Source: Loktanella sp. M215
Lineage (GTDB): Bacteria > Pseudomonadota > Alphaproteobacteria > Rhodobacterales > Rhodobacteraceae
Assembly (NCBI RefSeq): GCF_021735925.1
Contig: NZ_WMEA01000001.1
Coordinates: 62,001-126,000 of the forward strand
Length of the DNA: 64,000 bases
Reading direction: 5' to 3'
Shown here: in pieces, positions 40,745 to 50,298 of the stretch
How the letters are laid out: each line of letters opens with the position of its first letter
Numbering within the stretch: position 1 is the first letter of the stretch
Notes under the pieces: generated by a model
Told to the model about the DNA's origin: nothing
Database searches by the model: none
Seen by the model: only the letters and a program-made list of their open reading frames with translations
Position numbers and translations under genes: made by a program

Positions 40745-43009
40745 ATGTCCGACAAGATCGAAACCGAAAGCCGCAAGCTGCTTGGCCGGTTGCGCCGGGC
40801 GCTGGCAGAGGATTCGGCCGGTCAGGAGCGACTGGACCGGATCGTCGAACTGATTGCGACCTCGATGCAGACCGAAGTCTGCTCGATCTACCTGTTCCGC
40901 GATGCGGATACGCTGGAACTGTGCGCGACCGAAGGTCTGCAGGCGGAATCCGTGCACCAGACGCGGATGCGGCTGGGCGAGGGTCTGGTGGGCCGCGTCG
41001 CGCGCACCCGGCAGGTGGTGAATGCCGCCGATGCGCCGTCGGCCAAGGGGTTCCGTTATATGCCGGAGACGGGGGAGGAGCGCTATTCCTCGTTCTGCGG
41101 CGTGCCGATCCAGCGGCTGGGTGACGCGCTGGGCGTGCTGGTCGTGCAGTCGAAGGACGCGCGCGCCTTTACGACGGACGAGGTCTATGCGCTGGAAGTC
41201 GTGGCCATGGTGCTGGCCGAGATGACGGAGTTGGGCGCATTCGTCGGCGAAGGCGCCGCCCTGTCGGCGCGCCACCAGCAGCCGGTCCTGTTTCGCGGCA
41301 TGATCGGTCAGGAAGGCGCCAGTTCCGGCCACGTCTACCTGCACGAGCCGCGCGTCGTCGTGACCAACCCGATTTCCGACGATCCGGACACGGAGCTGGA
41401 GCGTCTGCGCGCCGCGGTGGACACCCTGCGCACGACCGTCGATGACCTGTTGTCGTCCAACCGGGCCATGTCGCCCGATCAGGTCGAAGTCTTCGAGGCC
41501 TACCGCATGTTCGCCAATTCCCGCAGTTGGATGCGCCGGATGGAGGCGGACGTGACCACCGGCCTGTCCGCCGAGGCGGCGGTCGAGAAAGAGCAATCGC
41601 TGGCGCGGTCGCGTCTGGGTCAGGCCGAAGACGCCTATATGCGCGAACGGTTGCACGATCTGGACGATCTGTCGAACCGCTTGCTGCGGATCCTGACGGG
41701 TCAGGGCAAGAATACCGGCGCCGAGATGCCGGAAAACCCGATCCTGATCGCCAAGAACATCGGCCCCGGCGAACTGCTGGACTATGGCAAGGCGCTGCGC
41801 GGCATCGTGCTGGAAGAAGGCTCTGTCGGCAGCCATGCGACCATCGTGGCGCGTGCCTGGGCGATCCCGCTGGTCATCAATGCCAAGGGCATCACGACCG
41901 AGGCGCTGAACGGCGACACCATTCTGGTCGACGGCGAACAGGGCGTGGTGCATCTGCGCCCCGACGAAAGCGTGCGCAATGCCTTTGGCGACAAGCTGGC
42001 GATGCAGACGCGAGCGCAGGAACGCTATGCCAGTCTGCGCGACCTGCCCGCGACGGCGCTGTGCGGCACGACGATCGCCCTGCACATGAACGCCGGTCTG
42101 ATGGCGGACCTGCCGTCATTGCCGTCATCGGGCGCCGAAGGCGTCGGCCTGTTCCGGACGGAGCTGCAGTTCCTGATCCGCAGCCAGATGCCCAAGCGGC
42201 AGGAATTGTCGGCGCTCTATGCCCGCGTCATGGCTGCCGCACAGGGCAAGAGGATCGCGTTCCGCACGCTGGACATCGGGTCAGACAAGGTGCTGCCCTA
42301 TATGAAGGCCATCGAGGAGCCCAACCCCGCGATGGGCTGGCGCGCGATCCGCGTCGGCCTCGACAAGCCGGGCATCCTGCGGATGCAGTTACAGGCGCTG
42401 ATCCGCGCCGCCAACGGCGGGCCGCTGGCGGTCATGTTCCCGTTCATCACGCTGCACACGGAATTTCGCGCGGCCAAGGCCGAACTGGACAAGGCGATCG
42501 CGCGCGAGCTGCGGCTGGGCAATCCCCTGCCGTCCAAGCTGGAAGTCGGTGCCATGCTGGAAACGCCCTCGCTGGCCTATGCGCCGGATGCGTTCTTCAA
42601 AGAGGTCGATTTTATTTCGATCGGGGGCAACGATCTGAAACAGTTCTTCTATGCCGCCGACCGCGAGAACGAGCTGGTGCGGCGCCGCTATGACACGCTG
42701 AACGGCAGTTTCCTGAGCTTTTTGCAGACCATCGTGGCGCGCTGCAATGCAGCGGGCACCCCACTGTCGTTCTGCGGCGAAGACGCGGGCCGACCGCTGG
42801 AGGCGATGGTCCTGTCGGCCATCGGATTCCGCAGCCTGTCGATGCGACCCGCGTCCGTGGGGCCGGTCAAGCACCTGCTGCGTCAGGTCGATCTGCAGAA
42901 GGCGGGCGAAGCGGTGTCAGAGGCGCTGGCCGCTGGCGAACAGGATATCCGCGAGATCATCAATGCCTGGCTGGTGGAAAACCATCAGGCGTCACGCACC
43001 GGGACCTGA
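40745..43009 (+). CDS. ptsP: PEP--protein phosphotransferase PtsP (enzyme I-Ntr)
   Basis: First enzyme of the nitrogen-type phosphotransfer chain, moving phosphate from PEP to the NPr carrier protein. The 754-residue cytosolic protein has an N-terminal GAF domain (about 20-165), the phospho-His domain with active-site His364 in GSVGSHATIVARAW, and the C-terminal PEP-binding barrel (FLIRSQMP; GSDKVLPYMK; GAMLETPSLA; SIGGNDLKQFFYAADRENE; FCGEDAGRP). The GAF domain distinguishes PtsP from sugar enzyme I and senses nitrogen state via glutamine in characterised homologues. The 3' end overlaps the convergent ecsC-like gene by 25 bp. Confidence 0.96.
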   Translation: MSDKIETESRKLLGRLRRALAEDSAGQERLDRIVELIATSMQTEVCSIYLFRDADTLELCATEGLQAESVHQTRMRLGEGLVGRVARTRQVVNAADAPSAKGFRYMPETGEERYSSFCGVPIQRLGDALGVLVVQSKDARAFTTDEVYALEVVAMVLAEMTELGAFVGEGAALSARHQQPVLFRGMIGQEGASSGHVYLHEPRVVVTNPISDDPDTELERLRAAVDTLRTTVDDLLSSNRAMSPDQVEVFEAYRMFANSRSWMRRMEADVTTGLSAEAAVEKEQSLARSRLGQAEDAYMRERLHDLDDLSNRLLRILTGQGKNTGAEMPENPILIAKNIGPGELLDYGKALRGIVLEEGSVGSHATIVARAWAIPLVINAKGITTEALNGDTILVDGEQGVVHLRPDESVRNAFGDKLAMQTRAQERYASLRDLPATALCGTTIALHMNAGLMADLPSLPSSGAEGVGLFRTELQFLIRSQMPKRQELSALYARVMAAAQGKRIAFRTLDIGSDKVLPYMKAIEEPNPAMGWRAIRVGLDKPGILRMQLQALIRAANGGPLAVMFPFITLHTEFRAAKAELDKAIARELRLGNPLPSKLEVGAMLETPSLAYAPDAFFKEVDFISIGGNDLKQFFYAADRENELVRRRYDTLNGSFLSFLQTIVARCNAAGTPLSFCGEDAGRPLEAMVLSAIGFRSLSMRPASVGPVKHLLRQVDLQKAGEAVSEALAAGEQDIREIINAWLVENHQASRTGT

Positions 43010-43773
43010 CCGCCCAGCAGGGCTGCGTGAAACACGTCGAGGACGGCATCCTCGCCGTGCAGCCGCGCCATGCGGCGCAGACCGAAGTGGACGTGCGCCA
43101 TTTCGACGTAATACTGGGTGAAGGCGTAGTTCGTGCTTGCCCCCGCCGCGGCCCCCAGCAAAGGCACCGCCTGCGTCGCCAGTTTCTGGGTCAGCACGGT
43201 GGCAAACCGCGGCGCGACCTTGCCGATCAGCGTCTGCACCGCAGCCCCCGACAGCCCCAGCCGCGCCCCGATGAAAGAGGTGTCGATCCCGTCCCTGGCG
43301 TCGCCGCCGGCGCCGAAGACGGCCAGCGCCTGCAGCCGCGTTTCGGGGTCGGACGGATCCTCGCCATACTGGGCCGCGACGCCCTGCACCGCGCGAAAGA
43401 TCATCGTGGTCGCTACGGGCAGTTCCGCGAGTGCCGTGGGCAAGCCACCGAAGCCGCCGATGGCGCCCGACAGGGTCGCCATGACCTTGTGCATCCGGTC
43501 GGTATTGATCGCCTGCCCCAGCGCGCCGGAGCGTGACCGCGACGCGACCTCGTAGCTTTGGGTCAGCGCACTGCGGGCGGCGGCGTCGATCTGGCCGCGC
43601 GCACCCTTGGGCAACAGCTTCAGCGTATCCTCGACCTGCGTGCCGACGAAGTTGATCGCGCGCATCAGCAGACCGTTCGCCCGGCGCTGCCGTTTGGCCA
43701 AGGCGATGATCTGCGCATGATCCTCTGGCGTCAGAGGCAGCAGGTCGGCGATCTGGGCATCGGTTTCGGTCAT
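42985..43773 (-). CDS. EcsC family protein
   Basis: A 262-residue protein of the EcsC family: the segment NFVGTQVEDTLKLLPKGARGQI, the glycine-rich GAIGGFGGLPTALAELPVATTMIFRAVQGVA and the C-terminal GAAAGASTNYAFTQYYVEMAHVHFGLRRM are typical. Named after the third gene of the Bacillus ecs operon; function is unknown, possibly membrane-associated through its amphipathic glycine-rich region. It overlaps ptsP tail to tail by 25 bp. Confidence 0.88.
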   Translation of the reverse strand: MTETDAQIADLLPLTPEDHAQIIALAKRQRRANGLLMRAINFVGTQVEDTLKLLPKGARGQIDAAARSALTQSYEVASRSRSGALGQAINTDRMHKVMATLSGAIGGFGGLPTALAELPVATTMIFRAVQGVAAQYGEDPSDPETRLQALAVFGAGGDARDGIDTSFIGARLGLSGAAVQTLIGKVAPRFATVLTQKLATQAVPLLGAAAGASTNYAFTQYYVEMAHVHFGLRRMARLHGEDAVLDVFHAALLGGQVPVRDA

Positions 43774-43827
43774 GGCGGGCCTGCTGTGGTTCGGGTCAGG
43801 TCAAAGATATGCAGGACCACGCCGTTT

Positions 43828-44319
43828 TCAATCGTGCGCGCGCACCACGTCGCCGGTCACGCCGTCCCAGCCGCCCTTGCGCAGGGCGATTCCCAGCACG
43901 CGGTCGGGGTTCGTGGGCGGCGGCATGGTGACGCCTTCCAGCTTCTCGAACCCGAAGCGGCCGTAATAGGGCGCGTCGCCGACCAGCATGATGCGCGGCC
44001 AGCCGCCCTTGGCCGCGACCTCGAGGCAGCGCCAGATCAGCAGGGCGGCGATGCCTTCGCCCTGATGCGTCGGGTGGACGGCGACGGGGCCCAGCAGGAT
44101 GACCTGCGCATCGCCCACGCGCACGGGCCAGTTGCGAATGGCCCCCGCGATCTGCCCGGCGCCGTCGCGGGCCACGATGCACAATTGTTCGATCGGATCG
44201 ACACCGTCGCGCAGGCGGTAGGACGACAGGGCCGTGCGGCCCGGCGCGAAACAGGTGTCATAAAGCGCTTCGACCTCCCACCAGTCCCCCGGCTTTTCCC
44301 GTGCGGTCGTGATATCCAT
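43828..44319 (-). CDS. GNAT family N-acetyltransferase
   Basis: A 163-residue acetyl-CoA-dependent acetyltransferase. The core reads VILLGPVAVHPTHQGEGIAA, with the Q-x-x-G-x-G/A acetyl-CoA loop, followed by LVGDAPYYGRFGFEKL, a pattern of the YhbS-like GNAT group. The substrate is unknown. Between ecsC and the divergent flavin reductase; 54 bp from ecsC. Confidence 0.87.
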   Translation of the reverse strand: MDITTAREKPGDWWEVEALYDTCFAPGRTALSSYRLRDGVDPIEQLCIVARDGAGQIAGAIRNWPVRVGDAQVILLGPVAVHPTHQGEGIAALLIWRCLEVAAKGGWPRIMLVGDAPYYGRFGFEKLEGVTMPPPTNPDRVLGIALRKGGWDGVTGDVVRAHD

Positions 44320-44393
44320 CGAAGTCTTTCTGCTGGCCTGCCCGTTGCCCGCAGGCTACCTGTCTGGGCGACCGGATAAAAGGGACGAAACCC

Positions 44394-45014
44394 ATGTTCT
44401 ATCGACCAGACCGCAAGACAGGGGCCGGCCACGGCCTGCCGCACAACCCGTTCAACGCCATCGTCACCCCCCGCCCCATCGGCTGGATTTCGACCCGCGG
44501 GTCTGACGGGTCGGACAACCTTGCCCCCTATTCCTTTTTCAACGCCGTGTCGTATTTCCCGCCGCAGGTCATGTTCGCCAGCACTGGCGCGAAGCCCGAC
44601 CGCGACGGCACCAAGGACAGCGTCGCCAATATCCGCGAGACCGGCGTCTTTGCTGTCAACGTCGTCAGCCACGCCCTGCGCGACGTGATGAACCACAGCT
44701 CTGGCCCATGGGAGAAGGAGACCGACGAGTTCGCGCTGACCGGCCTCGACAAGGGGCAGTGCGAGAGCATCGACTGCGGTTTCGTGACAGCGGCCCCCGC
44801 CACGCTGGAATGCCGCATGACCCAGATCGTGACGCTGGAGGGCGAGCATAATTTCATGGTGATCGGAGAGGTCGTGGGCATCCGCCTGTCCGACGACTGC
44901 ATCAAGGACGGTGTCTTTGACGTGCTGTCGTTCAATCCGGTGTCGCGCCTTGGTTACCGCGACTTTGCCACGGTGACCGACGTCTACAGCCTGAAGCGGC
45001 CGGGAGAGGCCTAG
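44394..45014 (+). CDS. Flavin reductase family protein (FMN-binding)
   Basis: A 206-residue split-barrel protein with the flavin reductase-like domain (about 15-170): AIVTPRPIGWISTRG, NLAPYSFFNAVSYFPPQVMF and TGVFAVNVVS are typical of the FMN-binding pocket. It may supply reduced flavin to a monooxygenase or reduce another substrate; none is adjacent. Its stop overlaps that of the convergent ABC permease in CTAG. Confidence 0.87.
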   Translation: MFYRPDRKTGAGHGLPHNPFNAIVTPRPIGWISTRGSDGSDNLAPYSFFNAVSYFPPQVMFASTGAKPDRDGTKDSVANIRETGVFAVNVVSHALRDVMNHSSGPWEKETDEFALTGLDKGQCESIDCGFVTAAPATLECRMTQIVTLEGEHNFMVIGEVVGIRLSDDCIKDGVFDVLSFNPVSRLGYRDFATVTDVYSLKRPGEA

Positions 45015-45769
45015 ACCGTCCGGTCGGCCCAGCCGGCAAATATCTTTTCCAGCGCCACGACGATGTAATAAAGCACGATGCCGAGGAACGCCAAGGCGAT
45101 CAGAACCGCGAACATCAGCGGGTAGTCGGAGTTGGTCTTGCCCGAATCGAACAGCGCCCCAAGGCCACGGCCATGGGGCGAGACGATTTCCATCAGGTTG
45201 GTGCCGATGAAGGCGAGCGTGACCGAGACCTTCAGCGCGCCGAAGAATTCGGGCAGCGTCTTGGGCAGGGCGATCTTCCAGAAGACCTGGGATTGCGAGG
45301 CGCCAAGTGACCGCAGGATGTCGCGGTATTCGGGTTCCAGTGTGGACAGGCCGATGCTGACCGACACGGCGATGGGAAAGAAGCTGATCATGAAGGCGAT
45401 CAGCACCGTGTTGAAATCGTGCCAGCCGACAAACATCAGCGCCACGATGGGCACGACGGTTGCCTTCGGCACGGCGTTGAAGCCCACCAGCAGCGGATAG
45501 AGCGCGTCGCGCATGGTGCGCGAAAAGCCCATGACCATGCCCAGCGCCACGCCGAAGATGACCGCCAGCACCAGCCCCACGATGGTCCGCCACAGCGTCT
45601 GCCAGCCCATGATCAGGAACAGGTTCCAGTACTTTTCGTAGGCCGGGATCAGGTCGGAGGGGCTTGCCATCTTGTAGTTCGGCCAGCCCATGACCCAGAC
45701 GAGCGCCTCCCACAGCACCAGAAAGATGACGACGGCGCCAAGCGGGACAAGAACCTGACGCGCCTTCAT
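45011..45769 (-). CDS. ABC transporter permease, SsuC/ThiX-like
   Basis: A 252-residue inner-membrane protein with about six helices and the permease EAA loop (EYRDILRSLGASQSQVFWKIALP), of the SsuC/TauC/ThiX group. The start at 45769 overlaps the ATP-binding subunit stop by 4 bp (ATGA), showing translational coupling. Together with the two upstream genes it forms a complete importer of the nitrate/sulfonate/pyrimidine class. Confidence 0.9.
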   Translation of the reverse strand: MKARQVLVPLGAVVIFLVLWEALVWVMGWPNYKMASPSDLIPAYEKYWNLFLIMGWQTLWRTIVGLVLAVIFGVALGMVMGFSRTMRDALYPLLVGFNAVPKATVVPIVALMFVGWHDFNTVLIAFMISFFPIAVSVSIGLSTLEPEYRDILRSLGASQSQVFWKIALPKTLPEFFGALKVSVTLAFIGTNLMEIVSPHGRGLGALFDSGKTNSDYPLMFAVLIALAFLGIVLYYIVVALEKIFAGWADRTV

Positions 45770-46548
45770 GCGGCCACCCGGCCTTGGGCCACTTCGATCT
45801 GGTGGCGCAGGATGTTCAGGCGTTCGGCCGCGATGGGCGTGTAAAGATCGTCCAGGGTCCGCACGCCGGTGTCGGGGATGTCCATGACGAATTGCGTCTT
45901 TGCTGGCCGCCCGGACAGCACGACCACCTGATCGGCGAGGAAGATCGATTCGCGCAGGTCGTGAGTGATCAGGACGCCGGTAAACGGCTCTTCGGCCTTC
46001 ACGTTGTGCATCGTCTGCCAGAGGTCTTCGCGCGTGAAGGCATCGAGCGCGCCGAAGGGTTCGTCGAGGATCAACACCTCTGGCTGGTGAATCAATGCAC
46101 GGCAAAGCGATGCGCGCTGCTTCATGCCGCCGGAGAGTTCGGAGGGGCGCTTGGCCTCGAACCCCTCCAGCCCGACCAAGGCCAGCAGTTTGCGGGCGCG
46201 GGCCTGACCTTCGGCCTTGGTCAGCTTGCTGGGCACGATTTCGAGCGGCAGCATGACGTTTTCAAGGATCGTGCGCCATTCCAGCAGCACGGGGTTCTGG
46301 AACGCCATGCCGACGTTGCTGCGCGGCCCGGTGATGCGCTTGCCATGCACGCTGACCGTGCCTTCGTCGGGGATCAGCAGGCCTGCCACCAGCCGCGTCA
46401 GCGTGGACTTGCCGCAGCCGGACGGGCCAACGACGGCGACGAAGCCGCCTTCGGGCACCTGCACATCAAGGCCGTTCAGGACCGGCAAGGGGCCGGATGC
46501 GGTACGGTAGGCGTGCCGCACGCCCTTGATGTCGATGAGGGCGTCCAC
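45766..46548 (-). CDS. ABC transporter ATP-binding protein, SsuB/ThiZ-like
   Basis: A 260-residue nucleotide-binding subunit with Walker A GPSGCGKST, Q-loop FQNPVLLEWRT, signature LSGGMKQR, Walker B VLILDEPFGALD and switch His in LITHD. The pattern matches the SsuB/TauB/ThiZ branch. Three bp separate it from the binding-protein gene, and it overlaps the permease gene by 4 bp. Confidence 0.93.
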   Translation of the reverse strand: MDALIDIKGVRHAYRTASGPLPVLNGLDVQVPEGGFVAVVGPSGCGKSTLTRLVAGLLIPDEGTVSVHGKRITGPRSNVGMAFQNPVLLEWRTILENVMLPLEIVPSKLTKAEGQARARKLLALVGLEGFEAKRPSELSGGMKQRASLCRALIHQPEVLILDEPFGALDAFTREDLWQTMHNVKAEEPFTGVLITHDLRESIFLADQVVVLSGRPAKTQFVMDIPDTGVRTLDDLYTPIAAERLNILRHQIEVAQGRVAA

Positions 46549-46551
46549 GGT

Positions 46552-47550
46552 TTAGTCGGCCAGCTTGAACCCGCCCTCGGGCAGGTAGTCGCTTGTGAAG
46601 TAGACGGATGGGTCGGGCGGCATGACGAAATCGTAGGTCGTGGCGATCTGATCGAGGCTGCTTTCCAAGCGCGCCTGGTCGATGCCGCCGAAGCCGTTCG
46701 CCTTGACCCAGTCGGTGTCGACGTTGTCGCGGATCGAGAGTTCCAGGCGGCGCTGTTCCAGTTCCGCATCGGCCGCCGGGTTGCGTTCCATCAGCATCGG
46801 AATGACGGCGGCGGGGTCGGCGATGGCGTCAGACCAGCCCATCGCGATGGCTTTGAGAAAGCCCTTGATGATGTCCGGGTTGGCCTTGGCAAAGTCGGTG
46901 TTCACGATCACGGCGTTGCCGTAAAGGTCGACGCCGTAGTCGGCCATCAGCAAGGTGACCAGATCATCCTCTGGCACACCAAGGCGGGCGGCGTTCAGAT
47001 AGGACGTGAAAGAAAAGCCGGTGATCGCGGCGACGTTGCCTTCGGCCAGCATCGGTTCGCGGGTCGGGAAACCGACGGGTTCGACGGTGATCTGGGACAT
47101 GTCGAGGCCGTTTTCCGCGGCAAAGATCGGGAACTGCGCCCATGCGCCGTCGGGGGGCGGTGCGCCCAGCACCTTGCCTTGCAGCGATTGAGGATCGCTG
47201 ATCCCCAGCGATTTGCGGCCGATCACGGCAAAGGGCGGCTTGTCATAGACCATCATCGCCGCGATCACCGGCGCGCCGGGGTTCTGGTCGAGGAACTTGA
47301 TCAGGCTGTTGATGTCGGCAAAGCCCACCGGAAAGGCCCCTGTCGCCACCTTCGGGATCGCGTCGAGCGATCCGTTCCCCGCCTCGATCGTCACGTTCAG
47401 ACCCGCGTCAGAGAAGTGGCCGTTGTCGATGGCGGCGAAATAGGGTGCTGCTGGTCCTTCGAACTTCCAGTCCAGCGCGAAGGGCAGATTGGTCTGTGCC
47501 TGCGCGGCCGAGGCCAGCAGGACGGCCGCGGCAAAGGTGCGATAGAACAT
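46552..47550 (-). CDS. ABC substrate-binding protein, NMT1/THI5-like
   Basis: Periplasmic receptor of 332 residues with a signal peptide (1-18, ending ASAAQA). The mature part shows the NMT1/THI5/SsuA fold: LPFALDWKFEGPAAPYFAAI, then GHFSDAGLNVTIEAGNG and VATGAFPVGFADINSL. The LDWxxxGxxAPY opening favours the thiamin-precursor or pyrimidine-binding branch over nitrate, but sulfonates remain possible. No thiamin gene or TPP riboswitch is adjacent. First gene of the three-gene operon. Confidence 0.88.
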   Translation of the reverse strand: MFYRTFAAAVLLASAAQAQTNLPFALDWKFEGPAAPYFAAIDNGHFSDAGLNVTIEAGNGSLDAIPKVATGAFPVGFADINSLIKFLDQNPGAPVIAAMMVYDKPPFAVIGRKSLGISDPQSLQGKVLGAPPPDGAWAQFPIFAAENGLDMSQITVEPVGFPTREPMLAEGNVAAITGFSFTSYLNAARLGVPEDDLVTLLMADYGVDLYGNAVIVNTDFAKANPDIIKGFLKAIAMGWSDAIADPAAVIPMLMERNPAADAELEQRRLELSIRDNVDTDWVKANGFGGIDQARLESSLDQIATTYDFVMPPDPSVYFTSDYLPEGGFKLAD

Positions 47551-47577
47551 GATGGCGGGTCCCCGTCGGTTTCATAC

Positions 47578-47589
47578 ACTTCAGGAAGT
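47578..47589. promoter_or_regulatory. Small dyad upstream of the NMT1/THI5 operon
   Basis: A perfect ACTTC-AG-GAAGT dyad 28 bp upstream of the binding-protein start codon, overlapped by a second pairing (ATAC with GTAT). It lies where a regulator could block transcription. Weak evidence: short, and only one copy seen. Confidence 0.3.
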
Positions 47590-47669
47590 ATCGAAGGTGG
47601 GGCCTTGTTTGGCGAGTCGGAAACGCGGCGGGGCGCCCCGTTTCCGAGCAACTGCCTGAATTTCAGGCG

Positions 47670-49289
47670 TCAGTGTCCGCCAAGCACACCGGTCCGCACC
47701 CCATAGTCGACGGCCAGCGCGTAATCGGGGTCGTCGTCGCTGTCGACCATCAGGTGCCCGGCCTTGGACAGCAGACGGTGGCAGTCCCGCGACAGGTGGC
47801 GCAGCTGAATCGCCTTGCCGGCATCTTCGTATTTGCCGGCGACCGCCTCGATCGCCGCAAGCGCGGATTGGTCAACAACGCGGCTGCCGTCGAAATCGAC
47901 GATCACCAGCGACGGGTCGGTGTCGACTTGAAACAGCTCGTTGAAGCCCTCGGCAGAGCCGAAGAACAGCGGCCCCTGGATCTGATAGACCTTGGCGCCC
48001 TCGGGCGTGGTGTAGGTCTTGGCGTGGATGCGGGTCGCGTTATTCCAGGCGTAGGCCAGCGCCGAGACGACGACCCCGACCAGCACGGCGGTCGCAAGAT
48101 CCGTCGCCACGGTCACGGCCGTTACCAGCACGATGACCACGGCGTCGGTCCGCGGCACCTTGCGCAGGATGCTGAAGCTGTTCCACGCAAAGGTGCCGAT
48201 CACGACCATGAACATGACGCCCACCAATGCGGCCAGCGGGATCTGCGCGATGAGGCCAGAGGCGAAGAGGATGAACGCCAGCAGGAACAGCGCCGCCGCG
48301 ATCCCGGCGATGCGGGTGCGGCCGCCGGATTTGACGTTGATCATGCTTTGCCCGATCATCGCACAGCCGCCCATGCCGCCAAAGAAGCCCGTGACGGTGT
48401 TCGCGACGCCCTGCGCGATGCACTCCTGGCTGGCGCCGCCCCGCTGGTTCGTCATTTCCGACACCAGGTTCAGGGTCAGCAGGCTTTCGATCAGGCCGAT
48501 GGCGGCCAGGATCACGGCATAGGGCCCGATGATCTGGAACGTCTCCCACGTCAGCGGGACCATCGGCAGGTGGAAGGGCGGCAGCGTGCCTTCGATCGAG
48601 GCAAGGTCGCCCACCACCGGCACGTCGATGCCGAAGACGATCACGATGGCCGCGACGATGCCGATGCCAGCGAGCGGCGCGGGGATGAGGTTCGTGACCT
48701 TTGGTGCGGCCCAGATGATGAACATGGTCAGGCCGGTCAGCGCCAGCATCCAGATCAGGGGGGCGCCTGACAACCATGCGCCGCCGCCGACGCCGTGGCC
48801 CGAGACCTCGCCGCTGCCCGGCACCTTGAACTGGCCGAGTTGCGCCAGAAAGATGACGATCGCCAGACCGTTGACGAAGCCCAGCATCACCGGATGCGGG
48901 ACGAGGCGGATGAACTTGCCCCAGCGCATGACGCCGATGACGATCTGGATCAATCCCATCAGGACAACGGTCGCAAACAGGTATTCGACGCCATGCTGAG
49001 CCACAAGGCTTACCATCACGACCGCAAGCGCACCCGTCGCCCCCGAGATCATGCCCGGCCGCCCGCCGATCAGCGCGGTGATCAGCCCCACGATGAAGGC
49101 CGCGTAAAGCCCGACCAGCGGCGGCACGCCCGCGACAAAGGCGAAGGCCACGGCCTCTGGCACCAGCGCCAGCGCCACGGTCAGACCAGACAGCAGCTCG
49201 ATCCTCAGGCGGCCGGCGTTCAGGGGCGCGCTAGGGTCCGTAAGGGCGATGCTGTCGGCGAAATTCGCCAGAAGGGCGCGTTTGGCCAT
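47670..49289 (-). CDS. SulP family anion permease
   Basis: A 539-residue protein with about 11-14 membrane helices followed by a C-terminal STAS domain (about 430-530, VYQIQGPLFFGSAEGFNELF; VVDQSALAAIEAVA). N-terminal LVPEAVAFAFVAGVPPLVGLYAAF and the PGMISGATGALAVVMVSLV hairpin are typical of SulP. Bacterial members carry sulfate, bicarbonate or dicarboxylates; the substrate here is undetermined. The start at 49289 follows AGGA and gives the usual N-terminus. It could supply sulfate to the reduction operon 25 kb away, but is unlinked. Confidence 0.9.
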   Translation of the reverse strand: MAKRALLANFADSIALTDPSAPLNAGRLRIELLSGLTVALALVPEAVAFAFVAGVPPLVGLYAAFIVGLITALIGGRPGMISGATGALAVVMVSLVAQHGVEYLFATVVLMGLIQIVIGVMRWGKFIRLVPHPVMLGFVNGLAIVIFLAQLGQFKVPGSGEVSGHGVGGGAWLSGAPLIWMLALTGLTMFIIWAAPKVTNLIPAPLAGIGIVAAIVIVFGIDVPVVGDLASIEGTLPPFHLPMVPLTWETFQIIGPYAVILAAIGLIESLLTLNLVSEMTNQRGGASQECIAQGVANTVTGFFGGMGGCAMIGQSMINVKSGGRTRIAGIAAALFLLAFILFASGLIAQIPLAALVGVMFMVVIGTFAWNSFSILRKVPRTDAVVIVLVTAVTVATDLATAVLVGVVVSALAYAWNNATRIHAKTYTTPEGAKVYQIQGPLFFGSAEGFNELFQVDTDPSLVIVDFDGSRVVDQSALAAIEAVAGKYEDAGKAIQLRHLSRDCHRLLSKAGHLMVDSDDDPDYALAVDYGVRTGVLGGH

Positions 49290-49401
49290 CGGGTGATCCT
49301 GTTTTGCAATGTGTTGCAGCGGCCCTAAGGCAGGGACGGCCAAATGTCACCCCTGCCCGCCCTGAACGGTTGCGCCGCCGCGTCGCAGGCGTCACAAAGC
49401 G

Positions 49402-50298
49402 ATGATGCAGACGGAGGCATGTGTGCAAAGCAGATTTGGCATCATCGGCGGATCGGGACTGTATGATGTTCCGGGCCTTGCGGATGCGACCTGGACAGAC
49501 TTGGACAGCCCTTGGGGCGCGCCGTCGGACGCCATCCTGACCGGCACGCTGGACGGTGTGCCGCTGGCCTTTCTGCCGCGTCATGGGCGCGGCCACATCC
49601 ACAGCCCCACCACCGTTCCCTACCGCGCCAATATCGACGCGATGAAGCGGCTGGGTGTGACGCACCTTGTCAGCATCAGCGCCTGCGGGTCATTCCGAGA
49701 AGACATGGCGCCCGGCGATTTCGTCGTGGTGGACCAGTTCATCGACCGCACCTTTGCGCGTGACAAAAGCTTTTTCGGGACCGGCTGCGTGGCGCATGTC
49801 AGCGTCGCCCACCCGGTCTGCCCGGACCTGTCTGCCGCCTGTGTCGCGGCCGGGCGCAGCGCCGGCATCACCATGCACGACGGCGGCACCTACCTTGCGA
49901 TGGAAGGCCCGCAGTTTTCGACCCGCGCCGAAAGCCTGATGTACCGCAGCTGGGGCTGCGACGTGATCGGCATGACCAACATGCCAGAGGCAAAGCTGGC
50001 CCGCGAGGCAGAGCTGCACTATGCCTCTGTCGCGATGATCACCGATTACGACAGCTGGCACCCGGATCACGGGGCGGTCGATGTGTCTAACGTGATTGCG
50101 ACGCTGCAGGGCAACGGGACCAAGGCCCGCGACATGGTCATGGCGCTGGCCCGGTCCCTGCCACAGGGTTGCGCAGGCGGCTGCGCCACGGCGCTGACCC
50201 ACGGCATCATGACATCCCCCGACCGGCGCGACCCTGCGCTGGTGGCCAAACTGGACGCGGTCGCGGGCCGCGTGCTGACACCGAAGGACCCCACATGA
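49402..50298 (+). CDS. mtnP: S-methyl-5'-thioadenosine phosphorylase
   Basis: Cleaves methylthioadenosine from polyamine and homoserine-lactone synthesis into adenine and 5-methylthioribose-1-phosphate. The 298-residue PNP-fold enzyme shows [14 protein letters not shown], the phosphate-binding [19 protein letters not shown], and [16 protein letters not shown] with [14 protein letters not shown]. Eukaryote-type MTAP length. It overlaps apt by 4 bp, so the adenine it frees can be recaptured as AMP by the next gene's product. Confidence 0.93.
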   Translation: MMQTEACVQSRFGIIGGSGLYDVPGLADATWTDLDSPWGAPSDAILTGTLDGVPLAFLPRHGRGHIHSPTTVPYRANIDAMKRLGVTHLVSISACGSFREDMAPGDFVVVDQFIDRTFARDKSFFGTGCVAHVSVAHPVCPDLSAACVAAGRSAGITMHDGGTYLAMEGPQFSTRAESLMYRSWGCDVIGMTNMPEAKLAREAELHYASVAMITDYDSWHPDHGAVDVSNVIATLQGNGTKARDMVMALARSLPQGCAGGCATALTHGIMTSPDRRDPALVAKLDAVAGRVLTPKDPT

